64,000 bases of DNA from Emticicia sp965283955 (GCA_965283955.1 CBDIQW010000001.1:2790001-2854000); one strand, 5' to 3'; counted from the first letter of the stretch, positions 1-8,554 are shown. Made by a program: numbers and translations. The notes: generated by a model not told the origin, from the letters alone.

Positions 1-1
1 A

Positions 2-277
2 GAAGGGCTTTCTGAGGCTTTAAATGTGCCTTATGATACTATGGCTGTAAAAAGGCTTACAAATACCTCAACACAAACAAAAAAGAGCCGCATAGAGCGT
101 TTTATGAATGTTGAAAATATCTTTGAAGTGATTGATAGTGAGAAGATTAAAAACAAAAGAATAGCAATTGTGGATGATGTGTTGACAACTGGCTCAACTA
201 TTGGATCGTTGGGGATAACGCTATTAAATGCCGAGGCAAAGGCTATTTCAGTGATAACAATTGCGGCAACTTTCTAA
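2..277 (+). CDS. comF: ComF-family phosphoribosyltransferase, C-terminal part (cut by window edge)
   Basis: The reading frame is open from base 2, so the gene begins outside the window and only the last 91 residues are seen. They contain the ComF-type segment QTKKSRIERFMNVENIFEV followed by the PRPP-binding loop IAIVDDVLTTGST, in which the Asp-Asp and Thr-Thr-Gly residues contact ribose-5-phosphate and pyrophosphate. ComF proteins resemble amidophosphoribosyltransferases and are linked to DNA uptake in some bacteria; the substrate here is not known. The gene converges on gldJ and shares a terminator with it. A GTG at 26 could be misread as a start, but the homology continues upstream of it. 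Confidence 0.8.
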   Translation, partial: EGLSEALNVPYDTMAVKRLTNTSTQTKKSRIERFMNVENIFEVIDSEKIKNKRIAIVDDVLTTGSTIGSLGITLLNAEAKAISVITIAATF

Positions 278-282
278 AACAA

Positions 283-310
283 AGAAACCCCTCTTTTGTG
301 AGGGGTTTCT
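283..310. terminator. Bidirectional terminator between comF and gldJ
   Basis: An 11-bp perfect stem (283-293 with 300-310) encloses a 6-base loop. The GC-rich core is CCCCTC/GAGGGG, with A/T runs on both sides. It lies between two convergent genes, so it can serve both strands. Confidence 0.75.
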
Positions 311-330
311 ACTAATAACAAATATTTTGA

Positions 331-1617
331 TTAAAGTTTACGCTTACCTTTTGGCCCGATTGCGATCATTGCACAACGGAATCCGATAGTAGCAGTAGAT
401 GAGTCTTGGTCGAGTGCACGACGAGTTCCTGGTGATAACCAATATGCTACGTCATTCCATGAACCACCTTTATAAACTCTCAAATTATTATCTATCAAAG
501 AGTTATATCCTTTTTTGTCATAAAGTTTTTCCTCATCTAAGAAGTCATTACGACGTATTGGGTTCAAATCATTTACATCCTGGAATGAATTTGGACGGTA
601 AAGGTCATAAACCCACTCGTTTACATTACCAGCCATCTGATATAAACCGAAATCATTTGCAGGGAATTCATAAACCTCAACAGTAATAGTTCCTTTGTCA
701 TTTTGATGACCAGCAATACCAGCATAGTCACCACGACCACGTTTAAAGTTGGCAAGCATTGTTCCTTTAGCTTTTCCTTTGCTTTTACGCATTGATGAGC
801 CATCCCAAGGATAAATACGTTGGTTAGACTGATTTTCATCCATGTACTGAGTACCGATAAGAGCCTTTGCTGCATATTCCCACTCTGCCTCTGTTGGGAG
901 ACGATAAGCAGGTAAAACGTTTCCAGATTCAATTGCTAAACGGCCACCAACTTTAACAGTTGGTGCTTCTGGTGCTGCTCCATTTTTTGATTTCTTACCG
1001 AAACCACCACTTTTAGATTTTTTAGCTTTATCTCCAAAACGGGCAGCCATTTCTCCATTTACTGCTTCAGTTCTCCATTTACAGTAATCTGAGGCTTGTA
1101 CCCAAGAAACACCTACAACAGGATACATACGGAAACCCGGATAACGAAGATATTGTTCAGTAAATTGATCATTGAAAGAAAGCTTACTTAACCAAACTGT
1201 TGTATCAGGTAAAGCTGTTTCGTAGAACTCTTGCGAAGAGTCTTTTTGAATTGCGTGTAAGTATTCTAACCAGTGAAGGTTCGTAATTTCTGTTTCATCC
1301 ATATAAAAAGAAGAAACAGTTACAGTTCTTTCAAGGTTGTCACGAGAGAAAGTCACATCCTCTTCAACAGTTCCCATCGTAAAACGTCCACCTTCAATAA
1401 AAACAAGGTTTGGTCCTGCTGGTTGGCCCTTGAAGTCTTTAACTTGTAAACCTTCCGGTTCTTTGCCTTTCTTAGTTTTCTTGTTGTAACCAATGCCAGT
1501 TGCAGTACTTTTACGACCAGGATTGATACTTGAAGCTTTCTTTTTGCTCGAACAACCACTTAGAATAAGCATAAAAGCTAACGCAACCGCAGTCGAACTA
1601 AAAAGTAGTTTTTTCAT
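331..1617 (-). CDS. gldJ: GldJ-like gliding motility / type IX secretion lipoprotein
   Basis: This is a 428-residue lipoprotein: a signal peptide ends in the lipobox LSGC with Cys22. A formylglycine-generating-enzyme-like fold follows (about residues 70-425) with FIEGGRFTMG, FYMDETEITN, RLPTEAEWEYAA, GNVNEWVYD, GGSW and IGFRCAM. The early TATG segment, and ALPDTTVW followed by PVVGVSWVQA, match GldJ better than its relative GldK. In Flavobacterium johnsoniae GldJ is required for gliding and stabilises GldK. It should sit on the periplasmic face of the outer membrane. The insert at 195-215 is unusually Lys/Ser/Gly-rich. A likely -7 box on the minus strand lies at 1653-1660. Assignment as GldJ rather than another FGE-like lipoprotein is from remembered family features. 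Confidence 0.82.
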   Translation of the reverse strand: MKKLLFSSTAVALAFMLILSGCSSKKKASSINPGRKSTATGIGYNKKTKKGKEPEGLQVKDFKGQPAGPNLVFIEGGRFTMGTVEEDVTFSRDNLERTVTVSSFYMDETEITNLHWLEYLHAIQKDSSQEFYETALPDTTVWLSKLSFNDQFTEQYLRYPGFRMYPVVGVSWVQASDYCKWRTEAVNGEMAARFGDKAKKSKSGGFGKKSKNGAAPEAPTVKVGGRLAIESGNVLPAYRLPTEAEWEYAAKALIGTQYMDENQSNQRIYPWDGSSMRKSKGKAKGTMLANFKRGRGDYAGIAGHQNDKGTITVEVYEFPANDFGLYQMAGNVNEWVYDLYRPNSFQDVNDLNPIRRNDFLDEEKLYDKKGYNSLIDNNLRVYKGGSWNDVAYWLSPGTRRALDQDSSTATIGFRCAMIAIGPKGKRKL

Positions 1618-1652
1618 TTTCGGAATGATTTTTGTTAATTAATTTCGTTTTG

Positions 1653-1660
1653 CAAAAATA
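1653..1660 (-). promoter_or_regulatory. Candidate gldJ -7 box
   Basis: On the minus strand this reads TATTTTTG, an exact match to the Bacteroidota primary sigma -7 consensus TAnnTTTG, about 35 bases before the gldJ start. I find no clear -33 TTG at the usual spacing. Confidence 0.4.
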
Positions 1661-1721
1661 GGTAATTCAATAAATATTTCAGTAGAAATCTGAAAATCAA
1701 TTACTTGAGAATCAGGATAAA

Positions 1722-1937
1722 TTAGACTATACCGCTTAATAATTTATCTAAAACATCAATAGATTGTACTTTTTCGACTGTAAGTAGCAGTTTAGACTTG
1801 ATTTCCTTCAGCGAACAGTGCTTAGGATTATTTTTAATATAATCAAGAATTTTGCCAAACTTATCGGTCTGAACAATACATTCCATACGACTCTTGTGAA
1901 TTACTAAGTATCCTTCATGGTATATTGCTTTTTAAAG
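1722..1937 (-). pseudogene. mfd: Severed C-terminal (D7) segment of mfd
   Basis: Beyond the stop codon of mfd the same reading frame continues, after two closely spaced TAA codons, as a peptide that includes QTDKFGKILDYIKNNPKHC and ends KLLSGIV. This resembles the end of Bacteroidota Mfd proteins. The bridging segment FEKLTLKS, expected right after AEQIG, is present but in another frame (about 1927-1950). The original gene therefore ran to 1722 and is interrupted by two compensating frame changes, one near 1951-1955 and one near 1914-1930. A shorter 54-residue frame starting at ATG 1886 is formally open but is best read as this remnant. Confidence 0.7.
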
Positions 1938-4900
1938 TTAATTTTTCAAAGGTCCAATCTGCTCGGCTTTCCATCTAATTCGAGCAATTTTGAATAGATT
2001 TTCCACTTCTTCGGGCATCGGACCGAATCTATCAACCATTGATTTTTGGAATTCTTGTAGTTCTTCTTCTCTTTCAATATTATCCAATTGATTGTAAAGC
2101 GAAAGTCTTTCCGAAATATTGCTCACATAAGTTTCGGGAATAATGATTTGTAAGTCGGTTTCAATCTGACAATCGGGAAGTCGTAAATCAACCACCGACG
2201 ATAGGTCTTTCGTGAAAAGTTCTTTAAATTCGTTTTCTTTTAATTCTTGTACTGCTTCATCTAAAATCTTGTGATAAGTTTCGTAACCCAAGTCATTAAT
2301 GAAACCACTTTGCTCAGCACCTAAAAGATTTCCTGCTCCACGAATATCCAAATCTCGCATCGAAACTTTAAAGCCATCGCCCAAGTCTGAAAATTCTTCG
2401 AGTGTTTGCAGACGCTTACGAGCATCTTTTGAAAGCAACGAAATCGGTGGAGTCAATAAATAACAAAATGCTTTTCGGTTTGAACGCCCTACCCTACCAC
2501 GCATTTGGTGAAGGTCTGACATTCCAATATTTTGGGCTTGATTAATAATGATAGTGTTGGCATTAGAAATATCGAGTCCCGATTCAATTATATTAGTCGA
2601 AACCAAAATATCATATTCGCCTTCAATAAATTTCATCATTACTTTCTCCAGCTTATCGCCGTCCATTTGACCGTGGGCAATTCCAATTTTAGCATCAGGT
2701 ACGAGTCGAAGAATAATGTTGGCAATCGACTCAATATCGTTCACTCGATTATGAACAAAGAAAACTTGCCCGCCACGTTTAAGTTCGTAGCTGATGGCAT
2801 CTCTGATGAGTTCTTCTTTGAAGACATGAACCTCGGTCGTAACGGGCTGGCGGTTTGGTGGTGGAGTAGAAATGATAGACAAGTCTCTTGCTCCCAACAA
2901 TGAAAAATGTAAGGTCCTTGGAATTGGAGTTGCGGTCAAAGTCAACACATCGACGTTGTGCTTTATTTCCTTCAAACGGTCTTTGGCTTTTACACCAAAC
3001 TTTTGCTCTTCATCAATAATCAATAAACCGAGGTCTTTGAATTCAATATCTTTATTAAGGATTCGGTGTGTCCCAACAAGAATATCGGTCTTACCTTCCT
3101 TAATATTTTTTAGTGTTTGAGAAATTTCTTTGGCAGTTCGGAAGCGACTAATTTCTTCAATATTAACAGGAAGTTTTGACAGACGCTCGGCAAAAGTTTT
3201 ATGGTGCTGCATAGCCAAAATTGTGGTCGGAACTAAGACAGCTACTTGCTTACTATCAGCCACAGCTTTGAATGCTGCACGAATGGCAATTTCGGTTTTT
3301 CCGAAGCCAACGTCTCCACAAACCAATCTATCCATCGGGTAGGGTTTTTCCATATCATCTTTGACGTCGCTCGTTGCTTTTGCTTGGTCGGGTGTGTCTT
3401 CATAAAGAAAGGAAGACTCCAACTCAGCCTGCATAAAACCATCCTTTGAAAACTGAAAGCCAGGTGCAAGGCGACGTTTGGCATAGAGAGCGATTAACTC
3501 TTTAGCTATATCTTTTACCTGTCGCTTAACTTTCGATTTTTTGTTTTCCCATTCACCCGAACCTAACTTACTCATGGTTGGTGGATTGCCTTCCTTTCCT
3601 GAGTATTTCGCAATTTTATGTAAAGAATGTATATTTACGAGTAAAATATCATTGTCACGATAAATCAATCTTACGGCTTCTTGTTCTTTATCGCCAACCA
3701 TAATTTTTTCTAAACCCACAAATCGACCGATTCCATAATCAATATGCGTAACGAAATCGCCAGTTTGGAGTGATTTCAATTCCTTCAACGTCAAGGCTTT
3801 CGACTTACTAAATTTATCACGGACTTTGAAGCGGTGATAACGGTCGAAAATTTGGTGGTCGGTATAGCAAGCAACCTTTGTAAGTTCATCAATAAAACCC
3901 GCACGGAGCGAAATTTCTAAGGCTTGAAATTTGGTGAGCGGGTCTATTTCTTCAAAAATAGATTCAAGTCTATTGAGTTGCTTGAGCGAATCTGAGGTAA
4001 TAAATGTCGAAATTCCATTGAGTTGGTTTTCTTTTACATTATCAATAAGCCTCTTGAAATCCTTGTTAAATGAAGGCTGACTCTTCGAAGGAAAAACCAT
4101 TTTCTCAGAATCTTTGAAATAGGACTTCGTACCAAATTCTATTACATCAAACTTTTTCAGTTCGTTGAGGTAGGTTCTTCGAGTTTCAAAAAGTTCTTCG
4201 GGCTTTAAAATAATTTTTATTCCTCCGCTTTGTTCGAGTATTTTATGGAATTGTTGTTCAACATTATTGAAACAATCCTCCATACACTCTAAAGAATATT
4301 CTGCGTCTTTTATCCATATAGTGCTTTTATTACGAATAAAATTAAAGAAAGATTCTCTTGTTTCTTGAATTAACTTGTTTTGAACGTCAGGAATTACATT
4401 GATTTGGTTGACAGATTGCATAGATAGCTGTGACTCTGGATTGAAAAGTCGGAGGCTATCAATTTCATCGCCGAAGAGTTCGATACGACAAGGAAACTCG
4501 GACGCATAAGAGAATATATCGACAATTCCACCACGAATCGAAAATTGTCCAGGTTCGTAAACAAAGTCTGTTTTTTCAAAATCATATGAAACCAATAATT
4601 CCGAAATAAAACTCACATCAAGCTTCTCTCCTATCTTAATTTGAAGGGTGTTGGCAATTAATGATTTCTTGTTGATTACCTTTTCAGAAAGTGCTTCTGG
4701 GTAAGTTACAATCAAAAGATTGGTCTTTTCATTGTTTAATTGATTCAAAACCTCCGAACGTTGAAGCACATTGGCATTATCTATTTCTTCATATAAATAA
4801 GGCTTTTTGTATGACATCGGAAAAAGATAAACACTTTCTTCGCCCAGTAAATTTTGCAAATCGTTGTAGAAATAGGCCGCATCTTCTTTATCGTTGAGAA

Positions 4901-5069
4901 TAAAGATGTTGTGTTGAGGATTTACTTTATAATTGACCGAAGCGATGATTGCATCTAAACTTCCTGATAGACCTTTGATGTAAACATTCTTTTTTGATTT
5001 TATTTCTTCAAGAAGCGTTTTGATAAAACTATCTTCTTCATAAATTTTTAATAGTTCGTGAGCTTTCAC
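1938..5069 (-). CDS. mfd: Transcription-repair coupling factor Mfd (3' end disrupted)
   Basis: Mfd displaces RNA polymerase stalled at DNA lesions and recruits UvrA. The order of parts is standard: UvrB-like N-terminal domain (about 1-330), RNA-polymerase-interaction domain starting LQTGDFVTHIDYGIGRF (about 435-500), and superfamily 2 helicase with Walker A GDVGFGKT (585-592), DEEQ box (686-689) and the QMRGRVGR motif, then a TRCF domain. It stops at 1043 residues after KAEQIGPLKN, shorter than usual, because the frame is lost inside the C-terminal D7 domain; the missing end lies just downstream. D7 is autoinhibitory in E. coli Mfd, so a truncated product would be expected to be deregulated if the break is real. 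The gene is transcribed alone from a leader carrying a hairpin. Confidence 0.9.
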   Translation of the reverse strand: MKAHELLKIYEEDSFIKTLLEEIKSKKNVYIKGLSGSLDAIIASVNYKVNPQHNIFILNDKEDAAYFYNDLQNLLGEESVYLFPMSYKKPYLYEEIDNANVLQRSEVLNQLNNEKTNLLIVTYPEALSEKVINKKSLIANTLQIKIGEKLDVSFISELLVSYDFEKTDFVYEPGQFSIRGGIVDIFSYASEFPCRIELFGDEIDSLRLFNPESQLSMQSVNQINVIPDVQNKLIQETRESFFNFIRNKSTIWIKDAEYSLECMEDCFNNVEQQFHKILEQSGGIKIILKPEELFETRRTYLNELKKFDVIEFGTKSYFKDSEKMVFPSKSQPSFNKDFKRLIDNVKENQLNGISTFITSDSLKQLNRLESIFEEIDPLTKFQALEISLRAGFIDELTKVACYTDHQIFDRYHRFKVRDKFSKSKALTLKELKSLQTGDFVTHIDYGIGRFVGLEKIMVGDKEQEAVRLIYRDNDILLVNIHSLHKIAKYSGKEGNPPTMSKLGSGEWENKKSKVKRQVKDIAKELIALYAKRRLAPGFQFSKDGFMQAELESSFLYEDTPDQAKATSDVKDDMEKPYPMDRLVCGDVGFGKTEIAIRAAFKAVADSKQVAVLVPTTILAMQHHKTFAERLSKLPVNIEEISRFRTAKEISQTLKNIKEGKTDILVGTHRILNKDIEFKDLGLLIIDEEQKFGVKAKDRLKEIKHNVDVLTLTATPIPRTLHFSLLGARDLSIISTPPPNRQPVTTEVHVFKEELIRDAISYELKRGGQVFFVHNRVNDIESIANIILRLVPDAKIGIAHGQMDGDKLEKVMMKFIEGEYDILVSTNIIESGLDISNANTIIINQAQNIGMSDLHQMRGRVGRSNRKAFCYLLTPPISLLSKDARKRLQTLEEFSDLGDGFKVSMRDLDIRGAGNLLGAEQSGFINDLGYETYHKILDEAVQELKENEFKELFTKDLSSVVDLRLPDCQIETDLQIIIPETYVSNISERLSLYNQLDNIEREEELQEFQKSMVDRFGPMPEEVENLFKIARIRWKAEQIGPLKN

Positions 5070-5097
5070 TTTAAGTATGCTTTTATAAATACGAAAG

Positions 5098-5121
5098 GGA
5101 CGCAGATATAATTCTGCGTCC
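5098..5121 (-). promoter_or_regulatory. Hairpin in the mfd leader
   Basis: A perfect 9-bp inverted repeat (GGACGCAGA at 5098-5106 with TCTGCGTCC at 5113-5121) encloses a 6-base loop. It sits between the mfd start codon (5069) and a minus-strand TACATTTG -7 box at 5136-5143, so it would form almost at the 5' end of the mRNA. It lacks a T tract in the mfd direction, so it is not an obvious terminator. Confidence 0.45.
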
Positions 5122-5135
5122 TGCTAAATATGACA

Positions 5136-5143
5136 CAAATGTA
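5136..5143 (-). promoter_or_regulatory. Candidate mfd -7 box
   Basis: The minus strand reads TACATTTG, an exact TAnnTTTG match, about 65 bases before the mfd ATG. No well-spaced TTG -33 element is evident. Confidence 0.4.
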
Positions 5144-5312
5144 AAAAACGACTCTCAATATTGCTCTCAAAGTCGAGAAAATATATGAAAATTAGAATTA
5201 AATGACTTTAATAAATTAAATAATTGTAAGGTGTTGATTAATAGTGTTTTATATTGAAATGATACCGTTTAATAATATCGCAATTTGCTTTTTATTATGT
5301 TTTTATGCGAAA

Positions 5313-6203
5313 TTATTTGTCGTCTTGTAATCGGATTTTTTCAATCAAACCTTTCAGTATTTCTTGTCTGGCTGCATCAGATTTTGGATAATCCATATCA
5401 AGTGTTTTTAGCTTTTGGGCCAAAATACTCGCTACAATCAACCGCATATTTTTCTTGTCGTCCGCAGGAATAATGTACCACGGACATTGCTCCGTTGAGG
5501 TTGCATTAATGGCATCTTCGTAAGCCGATTGATAGTCGTTCCAGAACTCTCTTTCCTTAACATCTTGCTCTTCAAATTTCCAATTTTTTGAAGGGTCTTC
5601 AATTCTTTCAATCAATCTTTCTGATTGTTCTTTTTTTGAAACATTCAAAAAAAACTTCACAACATGAATACCATTTCGAGTAAGGTATTTTTCTAAATTG
5701 GCAATATCCTCATAGCGGTTTTCCCACACCTTTTCTAAATCCTCAGAGATTTCGGCTGGTAGACGTTGCGTATTAAGAAGAATTTCGGGGTGAACTTTTA
5801 CTACCAAAACCTCTTCATAATAAGAACGATTGAAAACTGTAATTGTTCCACGTTCGGGAAGTTGCATATTTGTTCGCCACAGAAAATCATGGTCGAGTTC
5901 GGTTTCGGTTGGACGCTTGAAAGAATAAAATCTCATGCCTTGTGGATTGACTCCAGAGAAGACTGCTTTCAGTGTTCCATCTTTTCCTGCGGCATCCATT
6001 GCTTGAAAAATAACCAACAGACCATACCTATTATGAGCGAACATTTTTTCTTGGAGTTCGTCGAGTTCGGCTTGTAGAGATATCAAAGCAATTTCGTAAT
6101 CTTCTTTATCTTCATAAAAATCCTTAACTTTGGTCTCCGATTTCTTGATAGAAAACTTGCCTTTGCCATGAAACTTAAAGTCGTCAATATCAATTTTTTT
6201 CAT
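5313..6203 (-). CDS. PPK2-family polyphosphate kinase / polyphosphate:nucleotide phosphotransferase
   Basis: PPK2 enzymes move phosphate between inorganic polyphosphate and nucleoside mono- or diphosphates in the cytoplasm. The 296-residue length and single kinase domain fit the one-domain class. Visible motifs are the Walker A AMDAAGKDGT (68-77), the following GVNPQG with SFKRPTETELDHDFLWR, and the Walker B region ITVFNRSYYEEVLVV (121-135), then a lid with Arg-rich SERLIERIEDP. The class (AMP- or ADP-phosphorylating) cannot be fixed from motifs alone; the N-terminal layout suggests class III. It is transcribed divergently from msrA across an 88-base gap. Confidence 0.9.
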   Translation of the reverse strand: MKKIDIDDFKFHGKGKFSIKKSETKVKDFYEDKEDYEIALISLQAELDELQEKMFAHNRYGLLVIFQAMDAAGKDGTLKAVFSGVNPQGMRFYSFKRPTETELDHDFLWRTNMQLPERGTITVFNRSYYEEVLVVKVHPEILLNTQRLPAEISEDLEKVWENRYEDIANLEKYLTRNGIHVVKFFLNVSKKEQSERLIERIEDPSKNWKFEEQDVKEREFWNDYQSAYEDAINATSTEQCPWYIIPADDKKNMRLIVASILAQKLKTLDMDYPKSDAARQEILKGLIEKIRLQDDK

Positions 6204-6246
6204 TGTATTTTAGAATTTGCTAGGAATTAGCGTGATGGTTTAAAGT

Positions 6247-6254
6247 TAAATTTG
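6247..6254 (+). promoter_or_regulatory. Candidate msrA -7 box
   Basis: TAAATTTG matches TAnnTTTG and lies 37 bases before the msrA ATG, in the divergent gap with the PPK2 gene. A TTTG at 6216-6219 is rather far (27-base spacer) to be a normal -33 element. Confidence 0.4.
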
Positions 6255-6291
6255 ATAGGAAGGAAACATAACCCAAAAGTAAATTGTTAAA

Positions 6292-6948
6292 ATGAAAAAC
6301 AAAGTCCCACTGATTGTGCTTCTGCTAATTGGATATTTGTCCAATGCTCAAATCGTAAAAAACAAAGTTAAGAAAATGAATCAAGAAAATGTAAAAGTAG
6401 AAAATAAGGCTGTGCCAAGCAATGCCGTGGCTACATTGGCTGCTGGTTGTTTTTGGTGTGTTGAGGCGGTATTTCAAAAACTAAAAGGTGTTGAAAAAGT
6501 AGAGTCTGGTTATATGGGGGGGACGCTCAAAGACCCTACCTATAAAGATGTATGTACTGGCCAGACGGGTCATGCCGAAGTTTGTCAGATTACTTATAAT
6601 CCTAATATCATTTCGTTTGAAGAATTATTAGAAGTATTCTGGAAAACCCACGACCCAACAACGCTTAATCGTCAAGGTGGAGATATTGGTACACAATATC
6701 GCTCGGCAGTATTTTATCATAATGCTACTCAAAAAAAAATTGCCGAGAGTATTAAAAATGATTTAGGACAATCAGGTGCTTACGACGCCCCTATCGTTAC
6801 GACGTTTGAGCCAGCGAGTGTTTTCTACAAAGCCGAAAATTATCACCAAAATTATTTCAACTTAAACGGCTCTAACCCTTATTGCCAAATGGTAGTAAAG
6901 CCAAAAGTTGAGAAATTTAAAAAAGTTTTTAGTGAGAGAATTAAATAA
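6292..6948 (+). CDS. msrA: Peptide-methionine (S)-S-oxide reductase MsrA, exported
   Basis: MsrA reduces the S epimer of oxidised methionine in proteins. The catalytic signature GCFWCVEA is at 52-59 with nucleophile Cys53; GYMGG, GHAEVCQITYNP and FWKTHDPT follow, and a C-terminal NPYCQ supplies a likely resolving cysteine. A hydrophobic signal peptide ending SNAQ (about 20 residues) and a Lys/Asn-rich linker precede the domain, so the enzyme is predicted to act in the periplasm. The gene ends 4 bases before the convergent flavoenzyme gene, with no terminator hairpin between them. A TAAATTTG -7 box lies at 6247-6254. Confidence 0.93.
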   Translation: MKNKVPLIVLLLIGYLSNAQIVKNKVKKMNQENVKVENKAVPSNAVATLAAGCFWCVEAVFQKLKGVEKVESGYMGGTLKDPTYKDVCTGQTGHAEVCQITYNPNIISFEELLEVFWKTHDPTTLNRQGGDIGTQYRSAVFYHNATQKKIAESIKNDLGQSGAYDAPIVTTFEPASVFYKAENYHQNYFNLNGSNPYCQMVVKPKVEKFKKVFSERIK

Positions 6949-6952
6949 AACA

Positions 6953-7627
6953 TTACTTGTACCAAACAAGTACGTCTTCTTTGTTTTTTCGTCGAATGTC
7001 AGGTACAGTTGCATCGTTGGCAGGATAGCCAACAGGTATCAATAAATATGGTCGTTCATTTGATGGACGTTCTAAAATTTTAGTCAGAAAATCCATTGGG
7101 CTTGGCGTGTGCGTAAGTGCAACCAAGCCCAACTTATGTATAGCCGTTAATAAAAATCCACACGCAAGGCCTACCGATTCATTCACATAATAATTTTGGT
7201 GCTTCTTTCCTCCTATTTCAAATTCATAAGCCCTTTTGAAAACAATAATTAAATAGGGAGCAATTTCTAAAAAAGGTTTTTGCCAATCAGTGGCAAATGG
7301 TTTTAGGTCTTCTTTCCATTCTTCCGACATCCTGCTTTCATAACTAATGCGTTCCTCTTCTTCGGCAGCAATTCTGATTTGTTTTTTTAGTTCGGGTGAT
7401 GAAACGACACAAAAAGTCCAAGGTTGTTTGTTTGCTCCAGATGGTGCGGTTGAAGCAGACATCACCAAGTTTTCTATTACTTGTGCAGGAAACGTTTGGT
7501 CAGAAAAAAATCTCAACGAGCGACGCTTGTTGAGAGCCAGCAAAATATCTTCCGATTCAGCAATCAATTTTTCTTCACTCAAATTTAATGCGTTTGAATA
7601 GCTTATATGATTATGTTCAGATTCCAT
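6953..7627 (-). CDS. Nitroreductase-fold flavoprotein of the iodotyrosine deiodinase type
   Basis: The 224-residue protein has the FMN-binding start RRSLRFF and TAPSGANKQPW (61-70), and the closing VGYP..ATVPDIRRK typical of iodotyrosine deiodinase (IYD). The substrate-lid region matches IYD closely: EEEERISY, RMSEEW and TDWQK. The Glu, Tyr and Lys that clamp the halotyrosine zwitterion in human IYD (E157, Y161, K182) correspond with the same spacing to Glu92, Tyr96 and Lys117. IYD reductively dehalogenates iodo-, bromo- and chlorotyrosine, and an active bacterial homologue is known from Haliscomenobacter. There is no signal peptide, so it is cytoplasmic. Activity is inferred; ordinary nitroreductase activity is the alternative. 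Confidence 0.78.
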   Translation of the reverse strand: MESEHNHISYSNALNLSEEKLIAESEDILLALNKRRSLRFFSDQTFPAQVIENLVMSASTAPSGANKQPWTFCVVSSPELKKQIRIAAEEEERISYESRMSEEWKEDLKPFATDWQKPFLEIAPYLIIVFKRAYEFEIGGKKHQNYYVNESVGLACGFLLTAIHKLGLVALTHTPSPMDFLTKILERPSNERPYLLIPVGYPANDATVPDIRRKNKEDVLVWYK

Positions 7628-7781
7628 AGAAATATTTTTTTTGACCGTTAAGTAAATTTTTTTTCAATTTTAATTGGACAGAAAATGCAAAGATAAAATT
7701 TTTGCGTTCATTTGCATTTTATGAAAGTCAATGGTGAACATTAGATTTATCATAAAAAAACAGTTTTATGTTTAATATCAC

Positions 7782-7811
7782 TTTGTAAATCAATTTAAAA
7801 TTTTATTTTTG
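7782..7811 (+). promoter_or_regulatory. Promoter of the 7853 lipoprotein gene
   Basis: A TTTG at 7782-7785 and TATTTTTG at 7804-7811 are separated by 18 bases, matching the Bacteroidota -33/-7 pair (TTTG and TAnnTTTG). The start codon follows about 40 bases later. Confidence 0.6.
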
Positions 7812-7852
7812 TATCTAATAATCATTCTCTTAACTTTTTAAACATTAGTTCT

Positions 7853-8476
7853 ATGAAAAAATTAATCCTATTCCTTTCAGCAATCGTTGTATTAGCTTCT
7901 TGCCAAAAGAAAGAATATGCTTCTTTCCAAAAGAGCAACACTCCAACTTATGCAGTTGCTAAAAAACAAGCAGTAGCAGCTCAACCAACAGCCGAAGTTG
8001 CCGTTGTTGAAGAAGCAACAGCTTCGATTGTAGCTCCGACAGAAGCGACATTAGCAGCCGATAATTCAGTAGCAGTAGCTTCTTTGAATACAGAAACTAC
8101 TCCTGCTCCAACAGTTGCTGAAAGCCAAGTTATGACTTTCAACGAGCAAGCAGTTAATGCAGAGTTTGAAAAATTGAATAAATTAGAAGAATTTGTTGCC
8201 GCAAATGAAGGCGTAACAATCGAAGATGTTCAGAATACAGAACTTACTCAAGATTTAAAATTAGATACAAACGTAACAAATGCAGTTGCTGCTGGAGAGT
8301 TACCATTGGGAATTCCTGCTTTCTGGTGGGGTTGTGTACTTGGTTTACTTGGTGTTTTGGCAGTATATCTAATTACTGACAAAGACAAAGAACAAACTAA
8401 GAAGGCATTATATGGCTGTTTAGCTTGGACTATTCTATGGGTAGTTTACTACGTTGTAGTATTAGCGGCATTCTAA
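7853..8476 (+). CDS. Ala/Val-rich lipoprotein with C-terminal membrane segments, unknown function
   Basis: I do not recognise a family. The signal peptide ends in LASC with Cys17, predicting a lipoprotein. Residues 20-125 are low-complexity, rich in Ala, Val, Thr and Glu. The C-terminal quarter has two hydrophobic stretches: IPAFWWGCVLGLLGVLAVYL, then a short charged DKDKEQTKK turn, then a Trp/Val-rich helix to the end. This hydrophobic pair resembles that of small phage-shock or TM2-like proteins only loosely. It has its own promoter and terminator, so it is a single-gene unit with signs of strong expression. Confidence 0.75.
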   Translation: MKKLILFLSAIVVLASCQKKEYASFQKSNTPTYAVAKKQAVAAQPTAEVAVVEEATASIVAPTEATLAADNSVAVASLNTETTPAPTVAESQVMTFNEQAVNAEFEKLNKLEEFVAANEGVTIEDVQNTELTQDLKLDTNVTNAVAAGELPLGIPAFWWGCVLGLLGVLAVYLITDKDKEQTKKALYGCLAWTILWVVYYVVVLAAF

Positions 8477-8499
8477 TCAATAAATATTAGTATCTTAAA

Positions 8500-8537
8500 A
8501 AATAGCCCAAATCAAAAGATTGGGCTATTTTTGTTTT
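8500..8537 (+). terminator. Rho-independent terminator
   Basis: An 11-bp perfect stem (AAATAGCCCAA at 8500-8510 with its complement at 8520-8530) is followed by a T-rich tail. It ends the 7853 gene and lies 18 bases before the start of the next gene. Confidence 0.8.
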
Positions 8538-8554
8538 TTGACAAAATTGATTTT

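Noticed and set aside
1722..1886. Independent 54-residue small protein downstream of mfd
   Set aside because: Its sequence matches the missing end of Mfd in the same frame, so it is a severed part of that gene.
7853..8476. TM2-domain protein
   Set aside because: The C-terminal hydrophobic pair lacks the PGxGxFY-type motif of TM2 proteins.
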